A stretch of DNA of 64,000 bases from Methylobacterium sp. 2A (GCF_009806555.1 NZ_VUOK01000018.1:186001-250000); one strand, 5' to 3'; positions 52,141 through 62,100 are shown, counted from the first letter of the stretch. Program-made: numbers and translations. Notes: generated by a model not told the origin, from the letters alone.

Positions 52141-52559
52141 GGCGTTTCTCCTCAGTGTTGATGAGGCGTATATAGGCAATATCTTGGACGCAATACAAGT
52201 GAGCGCAACACTTATATTTCTCATAGGGACCCCTGGTGCATCGGCGCGACACAAGCGGGCGGCGTGCGCGCCGGGGAGCTGAAAGCCCGGGACCCTGGAA
52301 CCGTTACGGCTTGACGGACCTCCCGCGCGGGCGCACGACGCAGCCGCGCGACATCGTTCCGGCGGCGCCGCGCTCCCCTTCAGCAGCGACCCGCGAAGCG
52401 ACGTGCCCGACCGATCGTGCCTGCCGTGCCCGGCCCCGTGCCGTCGTCCCGCCTGAGCCGCTGAGAGGCCTGGCCGCGGGGCAACCGACGCGGCGCCCGT
52501 CACGGCCCAGCCCCAGGATGACCGGCGCCGCGTCGCCTCGTAACCGACGAGGCGAGGCC
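52141..52559. other. Divergent upstream region of pqqA and mgtE
   Basis: About 420 bases. The pqqA side holds the promoter candidate; the mgtE side (52240-52559) is GC-rich with an open but unconserved frame. No Mg2+ riboswitch could be recognised by eye. Confidence 0.5.
52169..52198 (-). promoter_or_regulatory. Candidate pqqA promoter
   Basis: Minus strand TTGTAT, 18 bases, TATATA, ending about 28 bases before the first pqqA start, in an AT-rich patch (52165-52230) that stands out from the surrounding GC-rich DNA. Confidence 0.6.
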
Positions 52560-53930
52560 ATGAACGAGATCGCCCCCTTCGACACCCGCGTCGACCCCTC
52601 CGTGCTGGCCGCGCGGCTCTCGGATGAACGCGCCCCCGACATCGTCGAGAAGCTCAACGACGAGGCCCCCGAGGTCGCGGCCGCGATCCTGCTCGGCCTG
52701 CCGATGGAGCGGGCCGTGGAGGTGCTGGACCAGCCGGAACTCGACTGCGCCGCCGACATCATCGAGATGCTGCCCCGCGACCGGGTGGCGAGCTATCTCT
52801 CGGGCATGTCGGCCGACCGCGTCACCGACGTCTTTCGCGAGATCGAGGAGCCCGGCCGCTCCGACCTGCGCGCCCGCCTCGATGCCGAGACCCGCGGCGC
52901 CGTGGACCGCCTCTCGGCCTATGGCGAGGAGACGGTCGGCTCGCTGATGACCACCGAGTTCGTCACCGTGCCGGGCACCTGGACGGTGGGCCAGACCCTG
53001 GAGCACATCCGCCACGTCGAGAAGACCCGCGAGACCATCTACGCGATCTTCGTGCTCGATCCGCGCACCCGCGCGCTCACCAAGGCGGTGCCCCTGCGCC
53101 GGCTGATCTCGGGCAATCCGAACGACAACGTGCTGAGCGTGGCCCCGGGCCGGCGGCCGCTCGCCGTCTCGCCGACCGCGAGCCGCGAGGAGGCGGCCCG
53201 GCTGATCTCCAAATACGACCTGCTGGCCCTGCCGGTGGTCGACGCGGTCGGCCACGTGATCGGCATCGTGACCGTCGACGACATGATCGACGCGATGATC
53301 GAGAAGCAGACGCAGGACGTGCAGCGCTTCGGCGGCATGGAGGCGCTGCCCGAGCCCTACATGGATATCGGCTTCTTCACGATGATCCGGAAGCGGGCCG
53401 GCTGGCTCTGCGCGCTGTTCCTCTCGGAGATGCTGACCGCCTCGGCCATGCAGGGCTTCGAGGGCGAGCTGGAGAAGGCGATCGTCCTGACGCTGTTCAT
53501 CCCGCTGATCATGAGCTCGGGCGGCAATTCCGGCTCGCAGGCGACTTCGCTGCTGATCCGGGCGCTCGCCCTGCACCAGATCCGCCTGCGCGACTGGTGG
53601 CGGGTGGCGTTGCGGGAACTGCCGACCGGGATGCTGCTCGGCGCGATCCTCGGGGTGATCGCGGTGATCCGGATCGTCGCGTGGCAGAAGCTCGGCCTCT
53701 ACGATTACGGCGAGCACTGGCCGCTGGTCGCCGCCACGGTCGGGGCGGCGCTGGTCGGAATCGTGACGTTCGGCTCGCTGTCGGGCTCGATGCTGCCGTT
53801 CCTGCTCCAGCGGATCGGCTTCGATCCGGCGACCGCCTCGGCACCGTTCGTGGCGACGCTGGTCGATGTGACCGGGCTCGTCATCTACTTCTCGGTGGCG
53901 CTGCTGATCCTGCGCGGGACGCTGCTGTAG
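52560..53930 (+). CDS. mgtE: MgtE-type magnesium transporter/channel
   Basis: A 456-residue protein in standard MgtE order: N-domain (about 15-125), two CBS domains (about 130-260), plug helix, and five membrane helices (about 285-456) with the conserved PLIMSSGGNSGSQATSL signature region. Imports Mg2+, closed by cytoplasmic Mg2+ through the CBS domains. ATG 52560 (MNEIAPF) starts the N-domain; in-frame ATG 52518 is a less likely alternative. Confidence 0.95.
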   Translation: MNEIAPFDTRVDPSVLAARLSDERAPDIVEKLNDEAPEVAAAILLGLPMERAVEVLDQPELDCAADIIEMLPRDRVASYLSGMSADRVTDVFREIEEPGRSDLRARLDAETRGAVDRLSAYGEETVGSLMTTEFVTVPGTWTVGQTLEHIRHVEKTRETIYAIFVLDPRTRALTKAVPLRRLISGNPNDNVLSVAPGRRPLAVSPTASREEAARLISKYDLLALPVVDAVGHVIGIVTVDDMIDAMIEKQTQDVQRFGGMEALPEPYMDIGFFTMIRKRAGWLCALFLSEMLTASAMQGFEGELEKAIVLTLFIPLIMSSGGNSGSQATSLLIRALALHQIRLRDWWRVALRELPTGMLLGAILGVIAVIRIVAWQKLGLYDYGEHWPLVAATVGAALVGIVTFGSLSGSMLPFLLQRIGFDPATASAPFVATLVDVTGLVIYFSVALLILRGTLL

Positions 53931-54140
53931 AACGCCGCGTTCCCGGGGGGGACGAAAAGTACGAACCCAGGTTCGGAGTGGATTCGGCAAGGACGGCCGC
54001 AGGTTTCCCGGCTGGAACCGGCAATTGTCCAGCGCTCTTGCCGCGCGCGGCGTTGGCTTGCCACCGGAAGTCTGTTTAGGCGGGCCTTGCGCCGTCGCGC
54101 TATCGCGTGGCGGCGCCACGACCACCGGAGCAATCTGCCG

Positions 54141-55364
54141 ATGCAGCGCCACGTTCGCGAATTGAGCTTGGCCCTCTCTGTCTGGGCCGGGCTCATCCCG
54201 ATGGCTCCGGCCCTTGCGGAGGATCAGGCGTCCACCGGGCAGGCCCATTACCGCCCCGCGCCGGAGACCGGGCAGCCTGACTGGATCGCCTGGACGGCCG
54301 ACGGCGATGGCGTGCTGCGGTTCGATGCCGTGGTCGCCGGCCGGCCCGTCAACGCCATGGCGGATACCGGCGCGACCTTCACGGCGCTCGATCGCCGGTT
54401 CGCCGAGACGCTGGGCGCCAAGGTGGCGGCGAACGCGCAGGCCATTCCGGTGGTCGGGACCGGCGGTCCGGCCTCGGCCTATCCGGGACCGACGATCGAT
54501 CTGACCTTCCCCTCCTACACGATCGAGCGGCTGCCGACGGCCATCCTCGACCTCGCGCCGCTGCGGGCCGACGGCGAACGCCCGATCGACATGATGCTCG
54601 GGCTCGATGTCCTCGGCAGCGGCGCCCTGGAACTCGATCTCGCCGGTCACGGCTGGCGCCTGTGGCCGAGCGGGGTCCAATGGCAGGAGGCCGCGACGGC
54701 ACCCCTGCACCGGTCGGAGACGGGCTTCTACACCTTCGTGACGATTCCGCTCGGCGCCCGGCCGCTCCGCTTGTGGGTCGATACCGGCGCGATGGCGGGG
54801 CTGCGGCTCACCGCCGCCGCGGCGGAGACGATCGCGGCTTTGAAGCAGGGCCGGCGCACGTCGATCGCCGCGCAGGGGGTCAATGGCATGGCGGTGGAGA
54901 CCCTCGTCATTCCGAGCCGCCTGACCTTCGGCGCGGCCGAGCTGTCGGAGGTCCCGGTGCAGATCGAAGGGGAGGGGGGCGACGCGCAGCCGGAGGGGTT
55001 CGACGGCATGATCGGCCTCGGACTCCTGCAGCGGCTCCACGCCGTCCTGGATGTCCCGGCCGGCACCTTCCTGTACGCCGCCGACACGGCGACGCCGAAG
55101 CCCCTGGTGCGATCGACCATCGGGCTTCAGACGGGATGGGATGGCGGCGGCGTCGTGGTCCGCCACGTAATGGCCAACAGTCCGGCCGCTTCCGGCGGAT
55201 GGCGGGCGGGCGATCGCATCTGCGCCGTCGACGGCGCGCCCGTGACCCAACGCGCGGCGAACCATGCGGCCTATCCGTGGAGCGTCAAGCCAGCCGGAAC
55301 GAAGCTGACCTTCCGGCTCTGCGACGGCACCGAACGCGCGCTCGTCGCACAGGATTTCTATTGA
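54141..55364 (+). CDS. Exported retropepsin-like aspartic protease with C-terminal PDZ domain
   Basis: A 407-residue protein with signal peptide (MQRHVRELSLALSVWAGLI, end near ALA), two retropepsin-type half-sites (ADTGATFTALD near residue 75 and VDTGAMAGL near 215), and a PDZ domain at about 325-400 (GVVVRHVMANSPAASGGWRAGDRICAVDG in parts). Two DTG motifs in one chain suggest an intramolecular pepsin-like pair. Substrate unknown. It stands alone, 210 bases after mgtE. Confidence 0.85.
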   Translation: MQRHVRELSLALSVWAGLIPMAPALAEDQASTGQAHYRPAPETGQPDWIAWTADGDGVLRFDAVVAGRPVNAMADTGATFTALDRRFAETLGAKVAANAQAIPVVGTGGPASAYPGPTIDLTFPSYTIERLPTAILDLAPLRADGERPIDMMLGLDVLGSGALELDLAGHGWRLWPSGVQWQEAATAPLHRSETGFYTFVTIPLGARPLRLWVDTGAMAGLRLTAAAAETIAALKQGRRTSIAAQGVNGMAVETLVIPSRLTFGAAELSEVPVQIEGEGGDAQPEGFDGMIGLGLLQRLHAVLDVPAGTFLYAADTATPKPLVRSTIGLQTGWDGGGVVVRHVMANSPAASGGWRAGDRICAVDGAPVTQRAANHAAYPWSVKPAGTKLTFRLCDGTERALVAQDFY

Positions 55365-55395
55365 GGCCCCGTGCCGGCCTCGGGCGCTGCCCTGA

Positions 55396-56943
55396 TCAGC
55401 CGGAGGATCGCACCGCCTCGGCCAGCCGCTTCCGCTGCACCTTGCCGTTGGCCGTGCGCGGCAGGGCGTCGAGGAAGCGGATCTCCCGCGGGCGCTTGTA
55501 GGCGGCGAGCCGCTCGGCACACCACGCGAGCAGCGCCTCCGCGTCGGGCTCGGCATCGGGTTGAGGCACCACGAAGCCGCAGATGACCGAGACATCCGCC
55601 CGCACCGGCAGCTCGGCGACGCCGACCTCCGCAACCGCGGGGTGGGCGGCCAGCACCACCTCGACCTCGTTGGGCGAGACCCGGTAGCCCATCGCCTTCA
55701 TCAGGTCGTTGTTGCGGCCCTCGAACCAGAGGTAGCCGTCTTCATCGAATCGGGCGAGGTCGCCGCCGACGAACCAGTCGCCGCGCATCACCTCGGCCTC
55801 CTCCTCGGGCCGGTTCCAGTAGCCGAGCATCAGGGCCGGCTCGGAGCGGTGGACGGCCAGCAGCCCGGTCTCGCCCGCCGGCAGCGGCACCGGCTCGCCC
55901 TCGACCGGCAGGATCGCCACGCGCCGCCCGGGCTGCGGCTTGCCGGGTGAGCCGGGGCGCACCGGGATGGTGGGGCCGCTGGAGATGTAGGTCGAGATCT
56001 CGCTCATCCCGAGCGCCTCGTAGAGCGGCTTGCCGGTTGCCTCGGTCCAGGCCGCGAGCAGCTCCACCGGGAGCGCCTCGCCGGCCGTGCAGCCGTAGCG
56101 CAGGCGCGACAGGTCGTGGGCCTCGGGGCCGCCGTATTTCAGGATCTGACGGTAGAGGGTCGGCACGGCCGCGAAGATCGTGGCGCCGTATTCCGCGATC
56201 AGCCGCGGCCAGACGGCGGGGTCGCGCGGGCCGTTGTAGAGCACCGCCGTGGCGCCCACCGACCACGGGTCGCTGAGGCCCACGCCCAGCGTGTAGGTCC
56301 AGTTCATGGTGCCGGCATGCAGCATCACGTCGGATTCGGTTAGGCCCAGCCAGTGGTCGAGCATCGGCCGCCGGCCATAGGCGGCGCGGTGGGCGTGCAG
56401 GACGCCCTTCGGCCGGCTGGTGGTGCCGGAGGTGTAGATCAGCATCGCCGGATCGTCGGCGGCGGTGTCGGCGTAGTCGGGCAGCGGCGGCCCGGCCTTC
56501 AGGGCGGCGATCGTGGGGGCGTCGAGGAGCAGCCGGTCGCCCAGGGCCTCGGGCGCGACGGTGCAGCCGCTGCCGACGACCAATGCGGCGGCGCCCGAAT
56601 TCTCCATCAGGAACGCCGCCTCGCCCTCCGTGAGCTGTGGCGAGGAGGGCAGCGACACGAGGCCGGCCGCGAGCGCGCCGAAATGCACGAGGACGTAATC
56701 GACCTCGTTGCCCATCCGGATCATCACCCGGTCGCCGGGCCTGAGGCCGAGGCCGAGCAGGCCCGCCGCGATGCCGCGCACCGCGCGCTCGACCGCGCCG
56801 AAGGAGAGCCGTTCGACCGTGCCGTCGCCGACCATCACCAGGGCGGTCTTGTCCGGGCGCAGGCGCGCGTTCTCGGCGAGGCCATAGCGGGCCGCATTGA
56901 ACCGCGCGGGCGGGTGGCGATCGTCAGGCAGGATGTCGGACAC
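55396..56943 (-). CDS. AMP-dependent acyl-CoA synthetase (benzoate-CoA ligase-like)
   Basis: A 515-residue ANL-family ligase activating a carboxylic acid with ATP and CoA. Motifs are the P-loop YTSGTTSRPKGVLH, the GMSE motif (EALGMSEIS), the hinge FVGGDLARFDEDGYLWFEGR and catalytic Lys in RTANGKVQRK. It resembles the benzoate/aromatic or medium-chain acid subgroup. GTG 56943 with AGGAAG upstream is preferred; ATG 57006 would add 21 unconserved residues. Confidence 0.85.
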   Translation of the reverse strand: MSDILPDDRHPPARFNAARYGLAENARLRPDKTALVMVGDGTVERLSFGAVERAVRGIAAGLLGLGLRPGDRVMIRMGNEVDYVLVHFGALAAGLVSLPSSPQLTEGEAAFLMENSGAAALVVGSGCTVAPEALGDRLLLDAPTIAALKAGPPLPDYADTAADDPAMLIYTSGTTSRPKGVLHAHRAAYGRRPMLDHWLGLTESDVMLHAGTMNWTYTLGVGLSDPWSVGATAVLYNGPRDPAVWPRLIAEYGATIFAAVPTLYRQILKYGGPEAHDLSRLRYGCTAGEALPVELLAAWTEATGKPLYEALGMSEISTYISSGPTIPVRPGSPGKPQPGRRVAILPVEGEPVPLPAGETGLLAVHRSEPALMLGYWNRPEEEAEVMRGDWFVGGDLARFDEDGYLWFEGRNNDLMKAMGYRVSPNEVEVVLAAHPAVAEVGVAELPVRADVSVICGFVVPQPDAEPDAEALLAWCAERLAAYKRPREIRFLDALPRTANGKVQRKRLAEAVRSSG

Positions 56944-57012
56944 CGGGTGCTTCTTCCTGGAAATGGGCTTCCGACCGGGTGTCCTGCGTCGGTGTGCCGT
57001 CGTCAACAGAAA

Positions 57013-57048
57013 GGGGACGGCGGCACCGTACGGCGCCGGACCGTCCCC
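57013..57048. terminator. Hairpin upstream of the acyl-CoA ligase gene
   Basis: GGGGACGG and CCGTCCCC form an 8-bp stem around a 20-base loop that itself contains a GTAC palindrome. It lies between rplI and the ligase gene; no T-run on either side. Confidence 0.35.
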
Positions 57049-57058
57049 TCCTGAATAG

Positions 57059-57086
57059 GCTCGATCCGGGCAGGCCCGGATCGAGC
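57059..57086 (-). terminator. Strong hairpin after rplI
   Basis: GCTCGATCCGGGC and GCCCGGATCGAGC form a perfect 13-bp stem with a two-base centre, 16 bases beyond the rplI stop. It probably marks the 3' end of the rpsF-rpsR-rplI mRNA although no T-run follows. Confidence 0.6.
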
Positions 57087-57102
57087 GGCCGTGCGAAGAG
57101 GA

Positions 57103-57675
57103 TCAGCCGCGGTCGTCGGCGCCCTCGCCGGCATCGGCCAGCGCCTGACCGACCTCCAGGCCGAGATCGTCGAGGTTGAACGCCTCGCGCTCGGTGACCG
57201 ACTCGCCGCGGGCCTGACGCTCGGCCTCCTCGGGGCTGCGGGCGACGTTGACGGTGATCTCGACCTCGACCTCGGGGTGCAGCACCACCGGGACCGTGTG
57301 CAGGCCGAGCGTCTTGATCGGCTGGTTCAGGGTGAACTGGCCGCGATCCACCGTGAAGCCCTCCTTCGAGACGACCTCGGCGAGGTCGCGGGTCGAGACG
57401 GAGCCGTAGAGCACGCCGGTCTCGCCCGACTGGCGGATCAGGACGAAGCTCTGGCCGTTCAGCTTCTCGGCCACCGCCTCGGCGTCCTTCTTGCGGTCGA
57501 GGTTGCGGGCTTCGAGCTGGGCGCGCTGGGCCTCGAAGTGCTTCTTGTTGGCTTCCGTCGCGCGCAGGGCCTTGCCGCGGGCGAGCAGGAAGTTGCGGGC
57601 GAAGCCCGGGCGGACATTCACGGTCTCGCCCATCTGGCCGAGCTTGGCCACGCGCTCGAGCAGGATCACTTCCAT
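57103..57675 (-). CDS. rplI: 50S ribosomal protein L9
   Basis: A 190-residue L9: N-terminal rRNA-binding domain ([36 protein letters not shown] in parts), long connecting helix ([23 protein letters not shown]) and the C-terminal domain. The length and acidic tail (EGADDRG) are typical of alphaproteobacteria. Last gene of the rpsF-rpsR-DUF2232-rplI block. Confidence 0.97.
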   Translation of the reverse strand: MEVILLERVAKLGQMGETVNVRPGFARNFLLARGKALRATEANKKHFEAQRAQLEARNLDRKKDAEAVAEKLNGQSFVLIRQSGETGVLYGSVSTRDLAEVVSKEGFTVDRGQFTLNQPIKTLGLHTVPVVLHPEVEVEITVNVARSPEEAERQARGESVTEREAFNLDDLGLEVGQALADAGEGADDRG

Positions 57676-57716
57676 GGTCTTTCTCCTTCAGGGTTTCGGC
57701 CTCTCGGGCCGGGGTC

Positions 57717-58760
57717 TCACGGCGCCGGGCGCTTCTGCGAACGCCGGCGGTCGAGGGCTGTGTCGGCGAGGCCGAACAGGGTGAGGGCGACCAGGGCGAT
57801 GCCCTGGGTCACGAACAGGATCAGGTACAGCCCGAACAGCATCAGGGTGCGTCCCGGCCGGCCGCGGGAACGGTCGTGGAAGGCGGCGAGGCCTTGAAGC
57901 GCGAAGGCCGCGCCGAACCCGCCCACCAGGGCGACGCCGAGCACGCCGACATAGCCGGGCGCGAGGCACATCAGCAGCGCGGCCCCGAGGGCGGCGAGCG
58001 TGATCCGCGGCATCGCCGTCGCGGGGAGGTCGGGCCAGGGCCGGGGCAGGCGGCCGGAGATTTTCACGATGCGCGCCGAGGCCCAGAGATAGAAGGCCAG
58101 CAGCAGCGCCAGCCCGTTCGCCGCGAAGGCCGGCACCACGCGCGCCAGGGCGTCGGCCATCTCGGTCCGCGTGACGTCGGCCGGATCAGCATCCGCCTGG
58201 GCCTGCGCATCGGTGTCCGCACCCGGATCTTGGCCGGCGCGGTCCGTCTCGGACGGAGGCGCGTCGGCGCGGCCGGCCTCGCCGGTCGTGCGGGCAGGAG
58301 CAGGAGCGGGCATCCGGGCCTGCACCAGGGTTTGGGCGAGGCTGCGCAGCTGCCGATCGAAGGCCGCGTGGTTCGGCGAGGACAGGACCGCGATGGCGAT
58401 GAAGGCGAGCGCCGCCGTGGCGGCGATCCAGCCGAGCAGGCGGCCGGTCGGGTACCATTCGAGGCCGCGCGGCGTCTCGCGCCCGAGGAGGGTCAGATAG
58501 GCGAGCCACCACGCGGGCAGCGCGATATAGGCCCCGAAGGCGAGGCCCATGAAGGGCGCGATCGCCAGGCCCAGCGCGAGGCTGCCGGCCGCGGCCGCCC
58601 ACAAAGCCGCCTTGTGGCTCCAGCCGAGGCCGACGATCAGGATCGGCAGCGGCGCCACGAGGTAGAGCAGGATCGCGAGCGGCGTCGCCTTCAGGAGCAC
58701 CCCGAACAGGAGTGCCGAGACGAGGCCCGCGCCGATGCCGATGCCGATATGCTGTGCCAT
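57717..58760 (-). CDS. DUF2232 polytopic membrane protein
   Basis: A 347-residue inner-membrane protein with about eight hydrophobic segments, of the DUF2232 family often found between rpsR and rplI in alphaproteobacteria. A Ala/Thr/Asp-rich hydrophilic loop lies at about 145-205. No function is established for the family. Confidence 0.85.
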   Translation of the reverse strand: MAQHIGIGIGAGLVSALLFGVLLKATPLAILLYLVAPLPILIVGLGWSHKAALWAAAAGSLALGLAIAPFMGLAFGAYIALPAWWLAYLTLLGRETPRGLEWYPTGRLLGWIAATAALAFIAIAVLSSPNHAAFDRQLRSLAQTLVQARMPAPAPARTTGEAGRADAPPSETDRAGQDPGADTDAQAQADADPADVTRTEMADALARVVPAFAANGLALLLAFYLWASARIVKISGRLPRPWPDLPATAMPRITLAALGAALLMCLAPGYVGVLGVALVGGFGAAFALQGLAAFHDRSRGRPGRTLMLFGLYLILFVTQGIALVALTLFGLADTALDRRRSQKRPAP

Positions 58761-58890
58761 GAAATCCGCTGTCCCGCTGCCGCTGCGGCAGGGTTAGAGG
58801 CGGCGTCGCGCCCCAACGATCGGGCGACCTCGGGGCCGCCCTCTGCGAGGACCGGCCCGGGCTGATGCCGGGCCGGCGGTTTTTCGTGTC

Positions 58891-59142
58891 TTACTTGATC
58901 ACATAGGGCAGCAGGCCGAGGAAGCGGGCGCGCTTGATCGCCTGGGCGAGCTCACGCTGCTTCTTGGCCGAGACCGCGGTGATCCGCGACGGCACGATCT
59001 TGCCGCGCTCGGAGACGTAGCGGGACAGGAGCTTGACGTCCTTGTAGTCGATCTTCGGCGCGTTGGCGCCGGAGAACGGGCAGGTCTTGCGACGACGGAA
59101 GAAGGGACGGCGTCCGCCGCCCGCACCAGCACCGAATGCCAT
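58891..59142 (-). CDS. rpsR: 30S ribosomal protein S18
   Basis: An 83-residue S18 with conserved core [20 protein letters not shown] and [21 protein letters not shown] Gly-rich N-terminus and a CPF motif are normal for the family. Three bases after rpsF. Confidence 0.98.
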   Translation of the reverse strand: MAFGAGAGGGRRPFFRRRKTCPFSGANAPKIDYKDVKLLSRYVSERGKIVPSRITAVSAKKQRELAQAIKRARFLGLLPYVIK

Positions 59143-59145
59143 GGG

Positions 59146-59598
59146 TTAGCCCTCCCCGCCGAAGCTGCGCTCGCCGCGATCACCGCGGTCGCCCCGGTCA
59201 CCGCCGAAGCCGCCGCCACCGAAGCCCTCGTCGTCACGACGGCGGCCGCGCTCGCGATCCTTGCGGTCGTCGCGGTCGCGCTTCTGCATCATGGCGGACG
59301 GCTCCTGATCGAGCTCCTCGACCCGGACGGTCATGAAGCGCAGCACGTCCTCGGAGATCTGCATCTGGCGCTCCATCTCGGCGATCGCGGCCGGCGGGGC
59401 GTCGATGTTGAGGAGCGCGAAATGCGCCTTGCGGTTCTTCTTGATCCGGTAGGCGAGGGACTTCACGCCCCACATCTCGATCTTCTCGAGACGGCCACCG
59501 TTCTGCTCGATCACACCCTTGTAGGTGTCGATCATCTGTTCGACCTGCTGGGACGTCACGTCCTGGCGGGCCAAGAGCACATGCTCGTAGAGAGGCAT
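59146..59598 (-). CDS. rpsF: 30S ribosomal protein S6
   Basis: A 150-residue S6: conserved [20 protein letters not shown] start and the [19 protein letters not shown] core; it binds S18 in the platform of the 30S subunit. The C-terminal 45 residues are an extended Arg/Asp/Gly-rich tail with repeated GDRGDRGD, longer than in enteric S6 but usual for the alphaproteobacterial form. ATG 59598 is set by homology. First gene of the block. Confidence 0.97.
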   Translation of the reverse strand: MPLYEHVLLARQDVTSQQVEQMIDTYKGVIEQNGGRLEKIEMWGVKSLAYRIKKNRKAHFALLNIDAPPAAIAEMERQMQISEDVLRFMTVRVEELDQEPSAMMQKRDRDDRKDRERGRRRDDEGFGGGGFGGDRGDRGDRGERSFGGEG

Positions 59599-59987
59599 CG
59601 TCGGGCCTTTCAGCATCAAAGGAAGCCCGGCCGCGCGAGGCGGCTGATCCGGGCCGGTTCATCCCGCGAAACACTCGGCGCCAAGCCCTTCGAGCCGATT
59701 TTCAGGCCCGAGCGGTTGATCGAAGGCGGAGACACCGGACGACGGGTTTTGGGAAAACCCTGTGCCGCAAGCGGCACCGTCCGTTCAGCCCCCGGCCGGA
59801 GCGAACGCGAGGGGCGGCGCATAGTCGGTTTTCGCCGGGATGGCAAGTCGGAGAGCCTCCTCGAAATGCCTTCTCGCCGGCCCGTCTTGCCGGCCCGTCT
59901 TGCCGGAGCGCGGGAACGCCAGCATATCGCGGCTTCGAATCTTCGCGCACATCTGTCGGATCGCGCCGACAGGGGACGAACCAGCGG
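59599..59987. other. Divergent region between rpsF and pdxJ with two adjacent hairpins
   Basis: 389 bases with no protein gene. It contains the leader of rpsF (minus) and the promoter of pdxJ (plus). The hairpins at 59744 and 59762 and a doubled GCCCGTCTTGCCG near 59879-59904 are the only structures noticed. Confidence 0.55.
59744..59777 (-). other. Two abutting perfect hairpins in the rpsF leader region
   Basis: GGGTTTT-GGG-AAAACCC (59744-59760) and GTGCCGC-AA-GCGGCAC (59762-59777), each a perfect 7-bp inverted repeat, one base apart. They stand about 146 bases upstream of rpsF. On the minus strand the GC hairpin is followed by AGGGTTTTCCC, so it could act as an attenuator or terminator. 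Confidence 0.5.
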
Positions 59988-60737
59988 ATGACCTCCGAAA
60001 CACTGCGCCTCGGCGTCAACATCGATCACGTCGCCACGGTCCGCAACGCCCGCGGCGGTGACTATCCGGACCCGGTGCGGGCCGCGCTCCTCGCGGTCGA
60101 GGCGGGGGCGGACGGCATCACGGCGCATCTGCGCGAGGACCGGCGCCACATCCGCGACACCGACATCGCGGCGCTCAAGCGCGGCCTGTCGGTCCCGCTC
60201 AACTTCGAGATGGCCGCCACCGACGAGATGGTGGGGATCGCGCTGGATACCCGCCCCCACGCCGCCTGCCTCGTCCCGGAGAAGCGCGAGGAGCGCACCA
60301 CCGAGGGCGGCCTCGACATCATCGGCGGCCGCGATCACCTCGCCCCACGGATCCGGGCGCTGTCGGAGGCGGGCATCCGGGTCTCGCTGTTCGTCGAGCC
60401 GGAACCGGCCGTGATGGAGGCCGCCCGGGCGCTCGGGGTGCCGGTGGTCGAGCTGCATACCGGCCGCTACTGCGAAGCCGCGCTGGCGGGCGACGCGGCG
60501 CAGACCGCGCAGGAACTCGCCCGCATCCGGCGCGCCGCGGAGCACGGCGCCGGCCTCGGTCTGGAGATCCATGCCGGCCACGGCCTCACCCTCGGCAGCG
60601 TCGGACCCGTCGCGGCCCTGCCGCAGATCCGGGAGCTGAACATCGGCCACGCGCTGATCGCCGACGCGATCTTCGTCGGGCTGTCCCAGGCCGTGCGCGA
60701 CATGCGGGCGGCCATGGACCGGGCGCGGCATCCATGA
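59988..60737 (+). CDS. pdxJ: Pyridoxine 5'-phosphate synthase
   Basis: A 249-residue TIM-barrel enzyme that condenses aminoacetone phosphate with deoxyxylulose phosphate to form pyridoxine 5'-phosphate. [18 protein letters not shown], the [16 protein letters not shown] phosphate loop, [10 protein letters not shown] and IHAGHGLT are conserved. ATG 59988 is supported by homology. Its stop overlaps the acpS start (ATGATC at 60734). Confidence 0.97.
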   Translation: MTSETLRLGVNIDHVATVRNARGGDYPDPVRAALLAVEAGADGITAHLREDRRHIRDTDIAALKRGLSVPLNFEMAATDEMVGIALDTRPHAACLVPEKREERTTEGGLDIIGGRDHLAPRIRALSEAGIRVSLFVEPEPAVMEAARALGVPVVELHTGRYCEAALAGDAAQTAQELARIRRAAEHGAGLGLEIHAGHGLTLGSVGPVAALPQIRELNIGHALIADAIFVGLSQAVRDMRAAMDRARHP

Positions 60738-61144
60738 TCCTCGGGATCGGATCGGATCTCTGCGACATCCGCCGGATCGCCCGGACGCTGGAGCGCCACG
60801 GCGAGCGGTTCACCCATCGGGTCTTCACCGACGGGGAACGGACCCGCTGCGACGGGCGGGCCGCCCGCGCGGAGGGCTATGCGAGGCGCTTCGCCGCCAA
60901 GGAGGCCTGCGCCAAGGCGCTCGGCACCGGCCTCAGCGCCGGGGTGTTCTGGCGCGACATGGAGGTGGTGAACCTCCCCACCGGTCAGCCGACCCTGCGC
61001 CTCGCCGGAGGTGCGGCTGCGCGGCTCGCAGAGCTGGTGCCGCCGGGGCACGCGGCGCGCCTGCACGTCAGCCTGACGGACGATCCGCCCCTGGCACAAG
61101 CCTTCGTGATCATCGAGGCGCTGCCCGTGCCGGGTGCCGGCTGA
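60734..61144 (+). CDS. acpS: Holo-[acyl-carrier-protein] synthase
   Basis: A 136-residue phosphopantetheinyl transferase that loads apo-ACP from Co[19 protein letters not shown] carries the Mg-binding Asp and [17 protein letters not shown] (in parts) the Glu and Lys of the active site. The C-terminus is complete. ATGA overlap with pdxJ. Confidence 0.96.
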   Translation: MILGIGSDLCDIRRIARTLERHGERFTHRVFTDGERTRCDGRAARAEGYARRFAAKEACAKALGTGLSAGVFWRDMEVVNLPTGQPTLRLAGGAAARLAELVPPGHAARLHVSLTDDPPLAQAFVIIEALPVPGAG

Positions 61145-61164
61145 GGACGGGCCGGATTAGCAGG

Positions 61165-61187
61165 CCCCCCTCGCGCGTTGCGGGGGG
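61165..61187 (+). terminator. GC hairpin after acpS
   Basis: CCCCCC and GGGGGG 11 bases apart, 20 bases after the acpS stop and before lepB. No T-run follows; it may separate pdxJ-acpS from lepB-rnc-era partially. Confidence 0.4.
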
Positions 61188-61308
61188 ATCGCGCTTGGTC
61201 TAGACCCGCCGCTCACAGCGGACACGATTGCGGCGTATTCCTCGGGACAACCGCTTTCCGCGCCGCCTCCGGGGCGGCAGACGACGCAATTTCAACCGAA
61301 GACGGAAC

Positions 61309-62100
61309 GTGCGCGTGGATTACGACGGCAAGCCGCTCAGGAAGCCCGCCGAAACCGGCACCTGGGCCAGCATCCGCGAGACCCTGAAGGTCGGCATCCA
61401 GGCGCTGCTCATCGCCCTCGTGGTGCGCACGCTGCTGTTTCAGCCGTTCAACATCCCCTCGGGATCGCTGGTTCCGACCCTGCTGATCGGCGACTACCTG
61501 TTCGTCTCGAAGTACTCTTACGGCTACTCGAAGTACTCGCTGCCGCTCTCGGAATACATCCCGATCCAGGCCGAGGGCCGGGTCTGGGCCGCCGAGCCCA
61601 AGCGCGGCGACATCGCAGTGTTCAAGCTGCCGAAGGACAATTCGACCGACTACATCAAGCGCGTGATCGGCCTGCCGGGCGACAAGATCCAGATGATCGA
61701 CGGCGTGCTCAACATCAACGGCAAGGCGGTCAAGCGCGAGCGGATCGCCGATTACGAGACGACCGACCCCTACGGTCAGGCCACCAAGGTGCCGCAATAC
61801 CTCGAGACCCTGCCCAACGGCGTGGTCCATAAGGTGATCGAGCGCGACGGCGACAACGGCTTCTGGGACAAGACCGAGCTCTACACGGTCCCGCCCGGCC
61901 ACTTCTTCATGATGGGCGACAACCGCGACAACTCCACCGATTCGCGCGATCTCGCCAATGTCGGCTACGTGCCCTTCGCCAACTTCGTCGGCCGGGCCGA
62001 GATGATCTTCTTCTCGATCGACGAGGGCACGCCGGCGTGGCAGGTCTGGAACTGGCCGGCCCATGTCCGCTGGTCGCGCCTGTTCTCGACGATCCATTGA
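61309..62100 (+). CDS. lepB: Signal peptidase I
   Basis: A 263-residue membrane peptidase. One N-terminal membrane segment (about 25-43), catalytic Ser in FNIPSGSLVPTLL and catalytic Lys in YIKRVIGLPGD; the FMMGDNRDNSTDSR box is complete. No suitable ATG: GTG 61309 (GTG CGC GTG GAT) after GACGGA is preferred, GTG 61315 possible. The stop overlaps the rnc TTG start. Confidence 0.95.
   Translation: MRVDYDGKPLRKPAETGTWASIRETLKVGIQALLIALVVRTLLFQPFNIPSGSLVPTLLIGDYLFVSKYSYGYSKYSLPLSEYIPIQAEGRVWAAEPKRGDIAVFKLPKDNSTDYIKRVIGLPGDKIQMIDGVLNINGKAVKRERIADYETTDPYGQATKVPQYLETLPNGVVHKVIERDGDNGFWDKTELYTVPPGHFFMMGDNRDNSTDSRDLANVGYVPFANFVGRAEMIFFSIDEGTPAWQVWNWPAHVRWSRLFSTIH

Noticed and set aside
52500-55634. 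1044-codon minus-strand open frame over mgtE and the aspartic protease
   Set aside because: Arg/Gly/His-rich shadow of well-supported plus-strand genes.
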